From contig NZ_VMKN01000001.1 of NCBI RefSeq assembly GCF_007483685.1, positions 2,595,549-2,659,548 on the forward strand: a DNA stretch of 64,000 bases, given 5' to 3'. How positions within the stretch are numbered: the first letter of the stretch is position 1; each line of letters starts with the position of its first letter. The position numbers and the translations under genes were made by a program. Of this stretch, positions 52,946-61,637 are shown one piece after another. The notes below the pieces were generated by a model, which ran no database searches, had not been told where the DNA came from, and worked only from the letters and a program-made list of their open reading frames with translations. The stretch is from Litoribacter populi. Its GTDB lineage: Bacteria > Bacteroidota > Bacteroidia > Cytophagales > Cyclobacteriaceae.

Positions 52946-53188
52946 TTACTTCACCCCCAAAAACCCCGAAATCTCCTGCTCTGCGTCCATTTCCGAGGTA
53001 AGGGTTCTCTTCATCTTAAATCTCTTGACTCCTGACTTTTCCATCCAGTTTGTCCAGAATATTTCGAGGATTTCATAATCCGTTGGAAATACAGTGACAT
53101 TCCTTGCTTTATCTAAGGACCGGTCATTGAATTTCATCCAATGACCTATATAGTTTCCAGCCTGTGCTATCTCCTGAGTCCAAAACAA
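52946..53188 (-). CDS. small hypothetical protein, possibly 5'-truncated
   Basis: 80 aa (FWTQEIAQAGNYIGHWMKFN; then SLDKARNVTVFPTDYEILEI; then KSGVKRFKMKRTLTSEMDAE). No ATG in frame; a TTG at 53188 follows a good purine tract (GGAGGAGGTAAAGGG). A degraded paralogue lies at 36955-37046. Both follow a copy of the AAAAATACC inverted repeat. Unrecognised; could be a truncated gene. Confidence 0.5.
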   Translation of the reverse strand: MFWTQEIAQAGNYIGHWMKFNDRSLDKARNVTVFPTDYEILEIFWTNWMEKSGVKRFKMKRTLTSEMDAEQEISGFLGVK

Positions 53189-53234
53189 TCCATTCCCTTT
53201 ACCTCCTCCAAGATTAAGAAATTAATTACAGATA

Positions 53235-53260
53235 AAAAATACCTAGATCGGGGTATTTTT
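53235..53260 (-). promoter_or_regulatory. AAAAATACC-N8-GGTATTTTT inverted repeat, copy 5
   Basis: Arms 53235-53243 and 53252-53260, perfect 9-bp pairing, centre TAGATCGG. It is 46 bases upstream of the small gene start at 53188. The flank GGTATTTTTTATCTGTAATTAATTTC resembles that of copy 2. Confidence 0.7.
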
Positions 53261-53261
53261 G

Positions 53262-53370
53262 AGATGTCGGATGTGGGGATGACGGATGTAGGGATGTCCG
53301 AAGTCCGATGGAGTGATGTCGGGTGCCAAATGTCAGATGTCGGATGTCAGATGGAGAGTGTCCGAGGTGA
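53262..53370. repeat. GATGTCCGA/GATGTCGGA word repeat
   Basis: At least eleven variants of GATGTCGGATG or GGATGTCCGA follow each other. A shorter tract of the same words lies at 37097-37165 next to inverted-repeat copy 2. Confidence 0.65.
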
Positions 53371-53512
53371 ATATTTAATATACAGGCTTTGGAAAATAAA
53401 GTGGCTTACCCAGCTCTGCAACCAATCCCGGCACAGTTTAAACCGAAACAGGTTGGGCCTCCGAGAGATCGGGGGCTTAATTTATAGTTTATAGCGACTA
53501 GGATCCCACATA

Positions 53513-53629
53513 TTATACGCTCTTCTGCAGCTCCATCTCAGGCATTTCATCATATGTCCTGCCATTGAGTTCTCTTCCCTCCTTCTTTTTGTTTTTACCG
53601 CCCCACTGCTTGAAAAAGAAAGCCACTAC
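53513..53629 (-). pseudogene. C-terminal fragment of a DUF5131 (phage Gp37/Gp68-like) protein
   Basis: Codes for [20 protein letters not shown], then [17 protein letters not shown] and a stop, near-identical at DNA level to the end of the gene at 63673. The copy is cut off at 53629. The downstream spacer with GAGATCGGGGGCTT is duplicated too. Confidence 0.75.
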
Positions 53630-53744
53630 CGGCTTCTATGAACCACGAAATTTTACGGCCCAGACATACAATCAAAAGGACATATTCAAAGTCAAACCAG
53701 CTAAAGGGATTCGAAGGTTTTGGGGGCATAGTATTGCTGTTACC

Positions 53745-54434
53745 TCAGTAGAGGACTAAGTCCTTGAAGTAACCTTCGGTGCCGATATCCACCCACAGAC
53801 CAATGGAGCCTGACTTGCTGGTTCCCAACATTTCATTAACGAGGAAAGCAGCAGCCTCCTGTTCGTTAAGGAAGAGTTTTGCGGATTTCCCCTGGAATTC
53901 TATCCGCATGGTAATCCATTCATCCAGGCCGATATCCGCATAGGTTTCAAATTCTCCTTTGGACTCTGCTCGGAGACGGTCGAATTTATGGTCCGGATAT
54001 GCATAATACTGAATAGTATGGTTTCTCCGAAACTGATCCTCTGCCCTACCGTTGGTGGGCCTGAGGTAGATTGATTCATATGCTGAATTGTCCTCCGTCA
54101 CCCTAAAGGCCAATCCAATAAAACCACGCGCAAAGGGAGGAGCGCTGGACAATAAACGGCTCAAGACTTTCACTTCCACTTTTCCGTTTTCTAAATCCAC
54201 GCCCTTCAGTTTTAGAAAAGTGGGCTCGTCCACCGTCTCGCCCAACCTGTCTGGATCAAAAGGAAGTGATTGTAAATCCCGCTCGAGCCTTATTGCTTTT
54301 TCACCGTCCAACTCGACAACCGAAGCCTTAACATGGGACTTTTCAAATTCATGGCCTTCAAATTCCAAGCTTTGTGCCTGTGCTCCTAAAGAAATGAAGC
54401 TTAATGCGATAAGAAAACATTTCCCTTGTTTCAT
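53745..54434 (-). CDS. exported laminin-G/DUF1080-like beta-sandwich protein
   Basis: 229 aa with signal peptide MKQGKCFLIALSFISLGAQA. The mature part is a jelly-roll (GFIGLAFRVTEDNSAYESIY LRPTNG; then WITMRIEFQGKSAKLFLNEQ; then GSIGLWVDIGTEGYFKDLVL), as in periplasmic concanavalin-like proteins that bind or cleave sugars. It lies 51 bases downstream of a parallel beta-helix gene on the same strand, so the two may act on one polysaccharide. Catalytic residues not identified. Confidence 0.75.
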   Translation of the reverse strand: MKQGKCFLIALSFISLGAQAQSLEFEGHEFEKSHVKASVVELDGEKAIRLERDLQSLPFDPDRLGETVDEPTFLKLKGVDLENGKVEVKVLSRLLSSAPPFARGFIGLAFRVTEDNSAYESIYLRPTNGRAEDQFRRNHTIQYYAYPDHKFDRLRAESKGEFETYADIGLDEWITMRIEFQGKSAKLFLNEQEAAAFLVNEMLGTSKSGSIGLWVDIGTEGYFKDLVLY

Positions 54435-54485
54435 AATAGCTCAATTTAATTACCTTTAAATATACCTATAAGTCAAACCTTAATT

Positions 54486-55571
54486 TTATTTTCCCCCCTG
54501 GTAAAACAGCCCGGCACCTAATTCACTTCCCAGGGAGCCCGGGGAAAGCTGCAGATAGTACCTGCTGGTGGGATCTTTGACAATTTCCAGACTGCCTTCC
54601 TTTTGGATGATTACGTTTTCTCCCCTTATTAGCTTTGAAGGATCTGCAGGGGTTCCCAAATTTGCGGGGCCTCCTCCTTTATTGACCAATTGGTCGTAAC
54701 CTACTACCAAGGAATTAGACAATTCGAAGCTGTTTTTTTCATCTTGATGTAATATCCATAGGGCCTCGGCATCGGTTACCACATTGTTATAGAATTCAAA
54801 ATCCTCAGCCAAGGACCAGGTCCATACTGCAGCTCCATAAATATTGACAATTAGGTTGTGGTGCATGGCAGAGTTTTCAGCCGGTCGGTCTGAATGCCAA
54901 AAAACCACGGCATCCTTGACACCATAGAACACACAATGGTCCACCACTACTCCTTGTCCACTAGCCAATACAGGCAGATGGTTTGGGGCTGCATGGATGT
55001 CTCCCAAAAAAAGGCATTGGGTCACTCTTAGATCATCCAGATCCCTGCCTTCTCGAATGATGGGATAATTGCGGATCACCATCCCCTCTTTTGGTTGTTC
55101 GTGGACAGGTGATCCCAGCATGCGCATGCCTTGGATCGTCACATGGCTAGTCTCTATTTGAATGCCATTTGAAGCACCACCCAAACGGTCATCCGGGATG
55201 TTTTGGAATGGCATGGTAGAAATCAGCACGGGCATTTTCCCATGATGCCACTCGGGGTCATCAGGGAGGATTTCAGCCCGGATAATCAACCTGTTTTCGC
55301 GGGTAAAAGTCCAACCCTCCGGCTCAAACCTAACGGTGGTATCCAATGCGTATATGCCTTCGGAAAGAAAAACCGTAACAGCCCCATTGCCTTCAGCTTC
55401 ATTTATCAGGCGGGCAGCTTGATGAAGGGTACGGAGCGGCTGTTCTCTTTGTCCAGATTGATCATCTTTTCCTTGCTCTGGATTGACATAAAGAACCCCG
55501 TTACTCAATTGTGAAAATCCCTGCAAACAGAAGACGTGCAAGAACAGAACGATAGCAATTAGTTTTTTCAT
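54486..55571 (-). CDS. exported right-handed parallel beta-helix protein
   Basis: 361 aa from the ATG at 55571 (MKKLIAIVLFLHVFCLQGFS signal peptide). The start GVLYVNPEQGKDDQSGQREQ with PLRTLHQAARLI is typical of DUF1565/pectate-lyase-like beta-helix proteins, followed by repeats (HVTIQGMRMLGSPV; VVDHCVFYGVKDAVVFWHSD; HHNLIVNIYGAAVW). Likely carbohydrate-binding or lyase; the active site is not clear. Outer surface or periplasm. Confidence 0.8.
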   Translation of the reverse strand: MKKLIAIVLFLHVFCLQGFSQLSNGVLYVNPEQGKDDQSGQREQPLRTLHQAARLINEAEGNGAVTVFLSEGIYALDTTVRFEPEGWTFTRENRLIIRAEILPDDPEWHHGKMPVLISTMPFQNIPDDRLGGASNGIQIETSHVTIQGMRMLGSPVHEQPKEGMVIRNYPIIREGRDLDDLRVTQCLFLGDIHAAPNHLPVLASGQGVVVDHCVFYGVKDAVVFWHSDRPAENSAMHHNLIVNIYGAAVWTWSLAEDFEFYNNVVTDAEALWILHQDEKNSFELSNSLVVGYDQLVNKGGGPANLGTPADPSKLIRGENVIIQKEGSLEIVKDPTSRYYLQLSPGSLGSELGAGLFYQGGK

Positions 55572-55733
55572 CTTTGACATTTTTATGCTGACAAAGTTCT
55601 TCCTAATAATTGGGCTGGACCCTTAACATAGGTTAAGAAATTCAACAAACCGTTTATAGGGAATTGATAGCTTATCTAGAGTGCTATTTTATCTGCCCCC
55701 CATTCCAAAAGAAGCATTAAGCCAAATCCTTTC

Positions 55734-55988
55734 CTACTTCAAGGATTTCTTCTGTTCGATAGGATGCATTCTTTTAGAAATTCTAGCCGTTACTTTTCCC
55801 GCAATGGGGATAATAAAAAAAGCCGTAACATAGGCAACTGGAGCCATTACTATCCATGAACTGAATAGCATTTGACTCCACCCTTCTTCAAAACCATAGT
55901 TGCGGGCAATTGCTACTAAGGCCATGATGAAGGTCATGGGCAAGACTACAAAAAAGGTATTGAGAAGTTTTAAATATTTGTTATTCAT
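55734..55988 (-). CDS. DUF2798 family membrane protein
   Basis: 84 aa with two hydrophobic helices (about 8-28 and 41-63: LNTFFVVLPMTFIMALVAIA; WIVMAPVAYVTAFFIIPIAG) and the DUF2798 end KVTARISKRMHP. Function unknown; inner membrane. It follows the oxidoreductase gene by 37 bases on the same strand, so probably in its operon. Confidence 0.8.
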   Translation of the reverse strand: MNNKYLKLLNTFFVVLPMTFIMALVAIARNYGFEEGWSQMLFSSWIVMAPVAYVTAFFIIPIAGKVTARISKRMHPIEQKKSLK

Positions 55989-56025
55989 TATTGAAAGATT
56001 ATTTTCATTTGTGTAATAATTGGAG

Positions 56026-57000
56026 TTATGCTTCGGTTAGAACTACGATTTTCCCACCTGCCGAATTACTTTCCATAAATTGATGTGCTGCTGAGATTTC
56101 GGACAGTGAAAATGTTCTGCTGATATTCAGCTTTACCATGCCTGCTTCTACCTCACGGATGAACTGCTGAAAGCTTTGCTGGTCCACCCGAACCTGGCCG
56201 CTATCGTAGATCGTAAGCTGAACAGTAGAGGGAATAGCATCCATGGGGGAAAAATCGGCCATTGACCACTGTTCTGCCAGCATGCCCGTCATGCATACTG
56301 CTCCACCCGGAGCGGTACACCTCAGAGAATCTTTTAGGGTAGCGGTACCCACCAGCTCCAGGACTTTGTCCACGCCTTCGGGATAGATAGCTTTTAGCTT
56401 TTCCTCCAAATAGCCATCATCTATCAGTACGTGATCCACTCCATTGTTTAATAACAACTCTTTTTTCTCCGCTTTTCTGGTAGTAGCCAGAACGGTAAGA
56501 CCGCAATTCTTAGCAAGCTGTGTGGAGAGCATACCTATGGAGGAAGTTCCTCCCCTGATCAGCAGGGTCTCCCCTTTCTGGATCTTCAGTGCCAGATGCA
56601 GGGAACCGTATACTGTCTGAAACATTTCAGGAATAGCCCCAAGTTGCTCCCAGCTTAGGTGACTTTCGAACGGGTATAACAAAGCCCCGGGCAGTAGGGC
56701 AAACTCTGCATAGCTGCCATCAAACTCACGGCCCATGCCACCCATAAAGGCAGCTACTTTTTGCCCCGGTTCAAACTTCCCTGCAGGATCATGTGCTACT
56801 TCTCCAACACACTCAATGCCCAGTACCCTTGGAAAACTGACATTTGGCGACAGGCCTTTTCGGGTCATCACTTCGGACCTGTTTAGGCCAAAGGCTTTTA
56901 CTTTGACCAGCACCCAATCGCTTATAGCCACTGGCAGCTGCCTGTCTTCCAAAATCAAATTTTCTGTTCCTCCTGGCTGATATATTACGGCGGCTTTCAC
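56026..57000 (-). CDS. zinc-independent quinone oxidoreductase-like MDR alcohol dehydrogenase
   Basis: 324 aa. N-terminal GroES-like fold (VLVKVKAFGLNRSEVMTRKG, GIECVGEVA) and Rossmann domain with LLIRGGTSSIGMLSTQLAKN. No catalytic Zn cysteines, so QOR-type: NADPH-dependent reduction of quinones or enones. Cytoplasmic. Downstream of two NTF2-like genes and upstream of the DUF2798 gene, it belongs to a stress-response style cluster whose order recurs in Bacteroidota next to Crp-like regulators. Confidence 0.87.
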   Translation of the reverse strand: MKAAVIYQPGGTENLILEDRQLPVAISDWVLVKVKAFGLNRSEVMTRKGLSPNVSFPRVLGIECVGEVAHDPAGKFEPGQKVAAFMGGMGREFDGSYAEFALLPGALLYPFESHLSWEQLGAIPEMFQTVYGSLHLALKIQKGETLLIRGGTSSIGMLSTQLAKNCGLTVLATTRKAEKKELLLNNGVDHVLIDDGYLEEKLKAIYPEGVDKVLELVGTATLKDSLRCTAPGGAVCMTGMLAEQWSMADFSPMDAIPSTVQLTIYDSGQVRVDQQSFQQFIREVEAGMVKLNISRTFSLSEISAAHQFMESNSAGGKIVVLTEA

Positions 57001-57024
57001 TTTTCTTGGTTTTATCTGGTGTGG

Positions 57025-57417
57025 TTACTTTCCTCTTACATTATTGAAGATGTAACGGTAAATTTTCCAACCTTCTTTCCCTTTACGAAGAACAAAGAAG
57101 TCACGGCTTGTCTGCTTAACTTCCTGGTTTTTTTCAAGCTTGGTAGTGGTAGTTTTTGCCATGGTCTGTACAAATGCATACTCCCCATCAATCACGGTGT
57201 CCGGTACTGTAAAGTCAATCTGAAAGCGGACATTCTTAAAAAAGCCTTTGCTTGTACCTAATAGATCTTCTGTAGGCAGGCCTTTATAGCCATCGGGCAT
57301 AAACAGCCCATCCGCTGTGTAAAAGGAAGGTATTAAAGCTGTGTTTGCTGAATTCAAGGCTTCAGCATAATCGGTAAGCAATTTTTCAACTGCTGTTTTT
57401 TCAAATTGCGTGCTCAT
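57025..57417 (-). CDS. NTF2-like (SnoaL/YybH-type) small protein
   Basis: 130 aa from the ATG at 57417 (MSTQFEKTAVEKLLTDYAEA). It shows the NTF2 cone fold: LNSANTALIPSFYTADGLFM, FKNVRFQIDFTVPDTVIDGE YAFVQTMAKT, and WKIYRYIFNN at the end. Such domains bind small hydrophobic ligands or act as hydratases. Substrate unknown. It lies 24 bases before the oxidoreductase gene. Confidence 0.8.
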   Translation of the reverse strand: MSTQFEKTAVEKLLTDYAEALNSANTALIPSFYTADGLFMPDGYKGLPTEDLLGTSKGFFKNVRFQIDFTVPDTVIDGEYAFVQTMAKTTTTKLEKNQEVKQTSRDFFVLRKGKEGWKIYRYIFNNVRGK

Positions 57418-57483
57418 TTTTTTCGGGTTAATCATCGTATTTACCTGTTTCAGTTATAGGTAATTAAAAATAGGTTTTCATTC

Positions 57484-57835
57484 TTATTTTTCCAGCCTGA
57501 AATCCGCCACCGTGTGGTACCTTATCTTGTCGCCTTCCAGGAAAAAAGTATCCGTACCCATGGGGATTTTGGCAACAGCCGATTCGCTTGCCCATGCGAT
57601 GTAGCCTACAGGGCCGGTAGTAATCAGTTGCTTCATTTCGAAGGCAGAACCCGTTGGTATCGCTTTGAAAAAAGTTTCAAAGAAATTGCGGATTGCCGCG
57701 AGCCCTTTCAAAGAGCCTTCTGGTGTCAACACCTTCCTCTGTGTAATCTTTCATGATCTCATCAAGGTCATTGTTGCCAAAGGCAGTAAGGTGATGCGTT
57801 AATATATCGCTTGTTGCTGATTCGGGGGTTGCCAT
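57484..57835 (-). pseudogene. SnoaL-like NTF2 protein with a single-base frameshift
   Basis: Starts at the ATG at 57835 (MATPESATSDILTHHLTAFG, then NNDLDEIMKDYTEEG) and continues one frame later as LTPEGSLKGLAAIRNFFETF ... HTVADFRLEK. Dropping one G in GAGGAAGGTGTTGACACC (about 57737) restores a 116-aa SnoaL-like protein. Either a sequencing error or a recent inactivation; the rest is intact. Confidence 0.8.
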
Positions 57836-58039
57836 ATTGTTTCTGGTTTAAATATTTCTGTTTAGGCTCACCTGTTGATTGTCTTACTGTTTCTGTAAGT
57901 GAAGCATACTTCTCTAGCAAGTGGAATATTTTCCAGACAAATTCATTACAGGCATCATTTTCTATATGCAAAGATCCGGAACCCAGGAGTCGTAGACCAA
58001 TGAACTATCTTAAGAAATATCCTTAATCTAGTTCAAGCG

Positions 58040-58639
58040 TCAATGATTTTGCGTCAGGTCTTTTCGGATTTTGCTTAGAAATTCAGGGGTTATCCCAAGG
58101 TAGGATGCAACCTGGGTGTTGGGCAGGCGATTGGACAGATTGGGGTAATGCTCAAGGAAGGAAAGGTACCGTTCATTGGCTGTAGAGCTGATGTTTTGCA
58201 GCACCCTGTTTTGGAGCTCAATATATTTCTGTTCAATGATAATCCGGAAGTTTCGGTCAAACTTATGGTAGTTGGTGTAAAGATGAAGCAAGTCCGGGTG
58301 CTTGATTTGTAGCATAACAGATGGCTCCATAGTTTCTATATAAACACTGCTGGGTTTTTCCGAGTAAAAGCTACTCAAATCAGTTATCCAGTCATTTTCT
58401 GCTCCAAACTGGAGATTATGCTCTTTACCGGATTTATCAACTGCATACATTTTTAGGCAACCTTTCACAATAAAGGTGAAATGGCGGCATACCTCACCCT
58501 GCTGTAGGATCAAGGCACGACGTTTTACCTTACGCTCAATGAAGCGCGTTGACAGTTCATTCCTTTCCTTTTCATTTAATGGAAAGAAATTCTTGAAATA
58601 TTTTATCAATTTATCTAAGGCGTCGTGGTGATCATTCAA
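58040..58639 (-). CDS. Crp/Fnr-family transcriptional regulator
   Basis: 199 aa. Beta-roll sensor (RRALILQQGEVCRHFTFIVK; KEHNLQFGAENDWITDLSSF) and HTH (LPNTQVASYLGITPEFLSKI). Similar to the Crp-like protein at 62403-62981. Placed upstream of the NTF2/oxidoreductase genes on the same strand but separated by about 200 bases, it may control the cluster. Ligand unknown. Confidence 0.88.
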   Translation of the reverse strand: MNDHHDALDKLIKYFKNFFPLNEKERNELSTRFIERKVKRRALILQQGEVCRHFTFIVKGCLKMYAVDKSGKEHNLQFGAENDWITDLSSFYSEKPSSVYIETMEPSVMLQIKHPDLLHLYTNYHKFDRNFRIIIEQKYIELQNRVLQNISSTANERYLSFLEHYPNLSNRLPNTQVASYLGITPEFLSKIRKDLTQNH

Positions 58640-58788
58640 TTTGGTAGGGTTAAAGGTTCATTCAGTTAAGTTCCTGATTTTAATTTTTAGAATTGCTAAT
58701 AATTATGTTTTTTCTAAAGCTTGATTAATCTGCTAAAAAACCACATGATAAATAAAGAATAGAAACTTTTCAACTAATTAATGATTTA

Positions 58789-59577
58789 TTAAATTTCTTT
58801 TAAGCATTTCAGTACTATCTCTCTTAATAACACAGGATTTTCTGAATATGCAAAATGACTTTGCCCAACTAAAGGATATACAGTGACACCTTTTACCATT
58901 GAAACGACACCTGCTGCAGCTATTCGTAATACACACCAAGATTCATCACCCAAGAGCAACCATATTTTTGCTTTTATTTTTTCGGGATTTACTGCCGTGG
59001 AATTAAAGGTGTCTAATACTTCCAATTCCCTTACAAAAATTGGGGTTCGTTTGATAAAAGTATTCCAGAATGGACTGTTACGAAACATTTCTACACTTGC
59101 GCCTGGGATACCCACTATTTTAAGTTGTGCAAGCAATGTGGCCCCATCTAAATCTCCTTTTTCTACCAGTACTTTCAATTCTTTCAAATAGCCCTCACTT
59201 ACCTGTCGTAAAATAGAGTTCATCGGCTCATACATTATCAGCTTGCCGGAGAAACCCTCCCGCATGGTGTATGCTAAGGCAACAGCGCCGCCAAAGCTGT
59301 GACCCAATATGATTGTGGCACTGGTATGATCTACCATTGCCGCCAGATCATCTAACTCTTTGTCGAAGGTATAAGGACTGTTTGTGTCAATGCTTTGCCC
59401 TCTTCCTCTGCGGTCATACACATATACAGTGAAAGTGACAGCAAGCTTCTTTGCAAAAGCAAACCAATCTTCTTGCCCTGTATATGAACCATGAGAAATA
59501 ACGATTGCCTGGCCGTTACCAAATTTGGTGTATCCTATTTCTGTACCATCTCCGGAAATTACAATTCCTGTTACCAT
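58789..59577 (-). CDS. alpha/beta hydrolase
   Basis: 262 aa. The nucleophile elbow is ILGHSFGGAVALAY (Ser near 94), the oxyanion segment VISHGSYTGQEDWF, and the catalytic His is in GQSHFAYSENP near the end. Family acts on esters or other small substrates; the substrate is unknown. Cytoplasmic. Alone between two Crp-like regulator genes. Confidence 0.88.
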   Translation of the reverse strand: MVTGIVISGDGTEIGYTKFGNGQAIVISHGSYTGQEDWFAFAKKLAVTFTVYVYDRRGRGQSIDTNSPYTFDKELDDLAAMVDHTSATIILGHSFGGAVALAYTMREGFSGKLIMYEPMNSILRQVSEGYLKELKVLVEKGDLDGATLLAQLKIVGIPGASVEMFRNSPFWNTFIKRTPIFVRELEVLDTFNSTAVNPEKIKAKIWLLLGDESWCVLRIAAAGVVSMVKGVTVYPLVGQSHFAYSENPVLLREIVLKCLKEI

Positions 59578-59876
59578 TGATTTTTTTGATTAGTACATCT
59601 TCATATGATGAGATGTATGAACGGTTACTTTTCTTTTTTTAACATACTAATCAATAATAATAAAGCCATTGTTTGGTTTTAAGCTTTTTGAATCTCCTTA
59701 TTACTCCGCCTTAAACGATATATTTAAATCCTTTAGCACCTCCCTACATAGAAGAAGAACTGGAACCAATGAATTATTTCTGCTCATGCACATAGGATAA
59801 ATTTTTCTCCCTTTTATGCCAAATTCATTGTGGTCAAATCCAAAATTAATAATGTCAAATCAAGCATCGCAAAAGC

Positions 59877-59906
59877 AAAAGCCAGTCGGTTTACCGCCTG
59901 GCTTTT
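59877..59906. terminator. strong bidirectional terminator
   Basis: AAAAGCCAG, inner stem CGGT-TT-ACCG, then CTGGCTTTT: two nested stems with A and T runs at the ends. It lies 40 bases past the YceI gene stop on the minus strand. Confidence 0.88.
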
Positions 59907-59945
59907 GAATAATCCTGTAAGGGTTTGGCGCTCTGTTGATTCCAG

Positions 59946-60593
59946 TTATTTGCCCGTAGCAGCTACTGTACTTTCAGTAGCAGTCACCAGCTTCATGTCA
60001 ATGAGAAACTCATTATTGATGGCTTTGTCTCCCAAATCTGCAAAGAAGGAAGGTGAACCATATCGCACATCAAACTTGCTCCGATCTACGGCAATGGTAG
60101 CTACAGCCTCAGTTGAATTTCCGCTGATAAGGACAGTGGCAGGAAAACTAATGTTTTCAGTTTTTCCTTTAATGGTCAATGCACCATCAATCCGGTAATT
60201 GTTGGCGCCTGCTTTGGCACCGGCTATTAGTGTTGCCTTGGTTACTTTGAACTTGGCTTTAGGATGCTTTTCAACACCAAAGAAGTCGTCGGATTTAAGG
60301 TGCCCCACCAGTTTTGCATTATACTCAGCATCGGTAAGATCGGTGTTGGTGATGGTGTTCATGTCAATCTCGAAGGCACCTCCCACAAGCTTGTTCCCCT
60401 CTACCTGTAGTGACCCTGAAGTCAGGGAAATTTTCCCGGTATGCTCGCCGCCAATTTTCTTGCCAGTCCAAACCATGCTGGAACTGTGAATGTCTACGGG
60501 AAGAGTTTTTGAGGCTACTTCCTGTGCTACAACTTCGTTAGAAGTAATGGCTACTATAGCCAAAACTGCGAATAAATACTTAGTAATTTTCAT
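59946..60593 (-). CDS. YceI-family periplasmic protein
   Basis: 215 aa with signal peptide MKITKYLFAVLAIVAITSNE. The lipocalin-like YceI pattern is visible: SSMVWTGKKIGGEHTGKISL, GAFEIDMNTITNTDLTDAEY, HLKSDDFFGVEKHPKAKFKV and TIAVDRSKFDVRYGSPSFF. YceI proteins bind polyisoprenoids or similar amphiphiles in the periplasm. Lies 92 bases downstream of the extradiol dioxygenase gene. Confidence 0.9.
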   Translation of the reverse strand: MKITKYLFAVLAIVAITSNEVVAQEVASKTLPVDIHSSSMVWTGKKIGGEHTGKISLTSGSLQVEGNKLVGGAFEIDMNTITNTDLTDAEYNAKLVGHLKSDDFFGVEKHPKAKFKVTKATLIAGAKAGANNYRIDGALTIKGKTENISFPATVLISGNSTEAVATIAVDRSKFDVRYGSPSFFADLGDKAINNEFLIDMKLVTATESTVAATGK

Positions 60594-60685
60594 AAATTTA
60601 ATTGGTTAAGTTTTGATATAAATTGAATTTTAAAATGTGTCTTTTTAGACCCCATTAGCTACTGGAGGAGGTATAAACTGTTTTC

Positions 60686-61567
60686 TTAGCCAATTTTCAC
60701 AGAAGTCATGGTCAAGGAACCGCCTACCACTCTGTCATTGAAAAATGACACTTCATCTTTGCTTCCCCTCAACCCTAAGGTGTAAAGCAGGGGCCAGTAA
60801 TGTTCCGGGGTAGGGATAGCAAGTAAGGCCTCTTTTCCCAGTTGTTCGTATTTAATTAGTTGATCGTGATTCCTGTTACTGATTAGGTCTTTGAATTTTG
60901 TGTTTATATCCACAGCCCAATCGTAGCCCCATTCCGGTTCGTCAATTTTATCCCAGGCTACCATGCCTAAGTTGTGCACCATGTTGCCGCTACCCATAAT
61001 TAGTACGCCTTTTTTTCGAAGGCTTGCCAGTTCTTTTGCCAGCTCATAATGGTATTGCGGCCCCTTGGAGTAATCAATGCTTAACTGCAGAACCGGAATG
61101 TTGGCTTCTGGATACATATGCCGAACCACAGTCCAGGCACCATGGTCAAGCCCCCAGTCATGGTCCATTTCCACTTTGGCGGATTGGATGATGGAAGCTG
61201 TTTCCCTGGCCAGCTGTGGGTTGCCTGGGGCTTTATACTGGACATCAAACAAGGCCTTAGGGAAGCCACCGAAATCATGGATGGTTTCAGGAAAATCCAT
61301 GGCCGTGATACGTGTACCTTTACTCAGCCAGTGTGCCGAAACAACCAGAACCGCTTTTGGTGTAGGGATCTCCTTGCCCAGTTGTGTCCATTTCCGGCTA
61401 AATTCATTATCCAGAATGCCATTCATGGGGGAACCATGGCCTACAAACAAAACAGGCATGATTTGCTCCTGCTCATTTAGGCTATTTGTAAATCGATTGA
61501 AAGCGGATAATGTGGACATACCTATTGCTCCAGTGACTATTGTTTTAATAAATTGATCCCTTCGCAT
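60686..61567 (-). CDS. 4,5-DOPA extradiol dioxygenase (LigB-like)
   Basis: 293 aa. A Tat-like N-terminus (MRRDQFIKTIVTGAIGMSTL) precedes the class III extradiol dioxygenase core: MPVLFVGHGSPMNGILDNEF, VVSAHWLSKGTRITAMDFPE, DFGGFPKALFDVQYKAPGNP, DHGAWTVVRHMYPEANIPVL, SGNMVHNLG. His residues of these motifs bind the metal. Cleaves catechol-type rings; the natural substrate is unknown. Next to a flavin/F420-type reductase and YceI genes. Confidence 0.88.
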   Translation of the reverse strand: MRRDQFIKTIVTGAIGMSTLSAFNRFTNSLNEQEQIMPVLFVGHGSPMNGILDNEFSRKWTQLGKEIPTPKAVLVVSAHWLSKGTRITAMDFPETIHDFGGFPKALFDVQYKAPGNPQLARETASIIQSAKVEMDHDWGLDHGAWTVVRHMYPEANIPVLQLSIDYSKGPQYHYELAKELASLRKKGVLIMGSGNMVHNLGMVAWDKIDEPEWGYDWAVDINTKFKDLISNRNHDQLIKYEQLGKEALLAIPTPEHYWPLLYTLGLRGSKDEVSFFNDRVVGGSLTMTSVKIG

Positions 61568-61637
61568 TATTGCTTGTTTTTTTGAATCAAATGGATGCAG
61601 AGGGACGACCCATCCTGAATTACGGCGGATTGGCTTA

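Noticed and set aside
33635-53260. AAAAATACC inverted repeats as ordinary terminators
   Set aside because: Some copies also lie after a gene, but the stem has few GC pairs, the centre is always 8 bases, and all five lie upstream of a minus-strand gene; termination alone explains this poorly.
53565-53759. 64-aa plus-strand frame
   Set aside because: It is antisense to the DUF5131 fragment and then runs through anonymous sequence.
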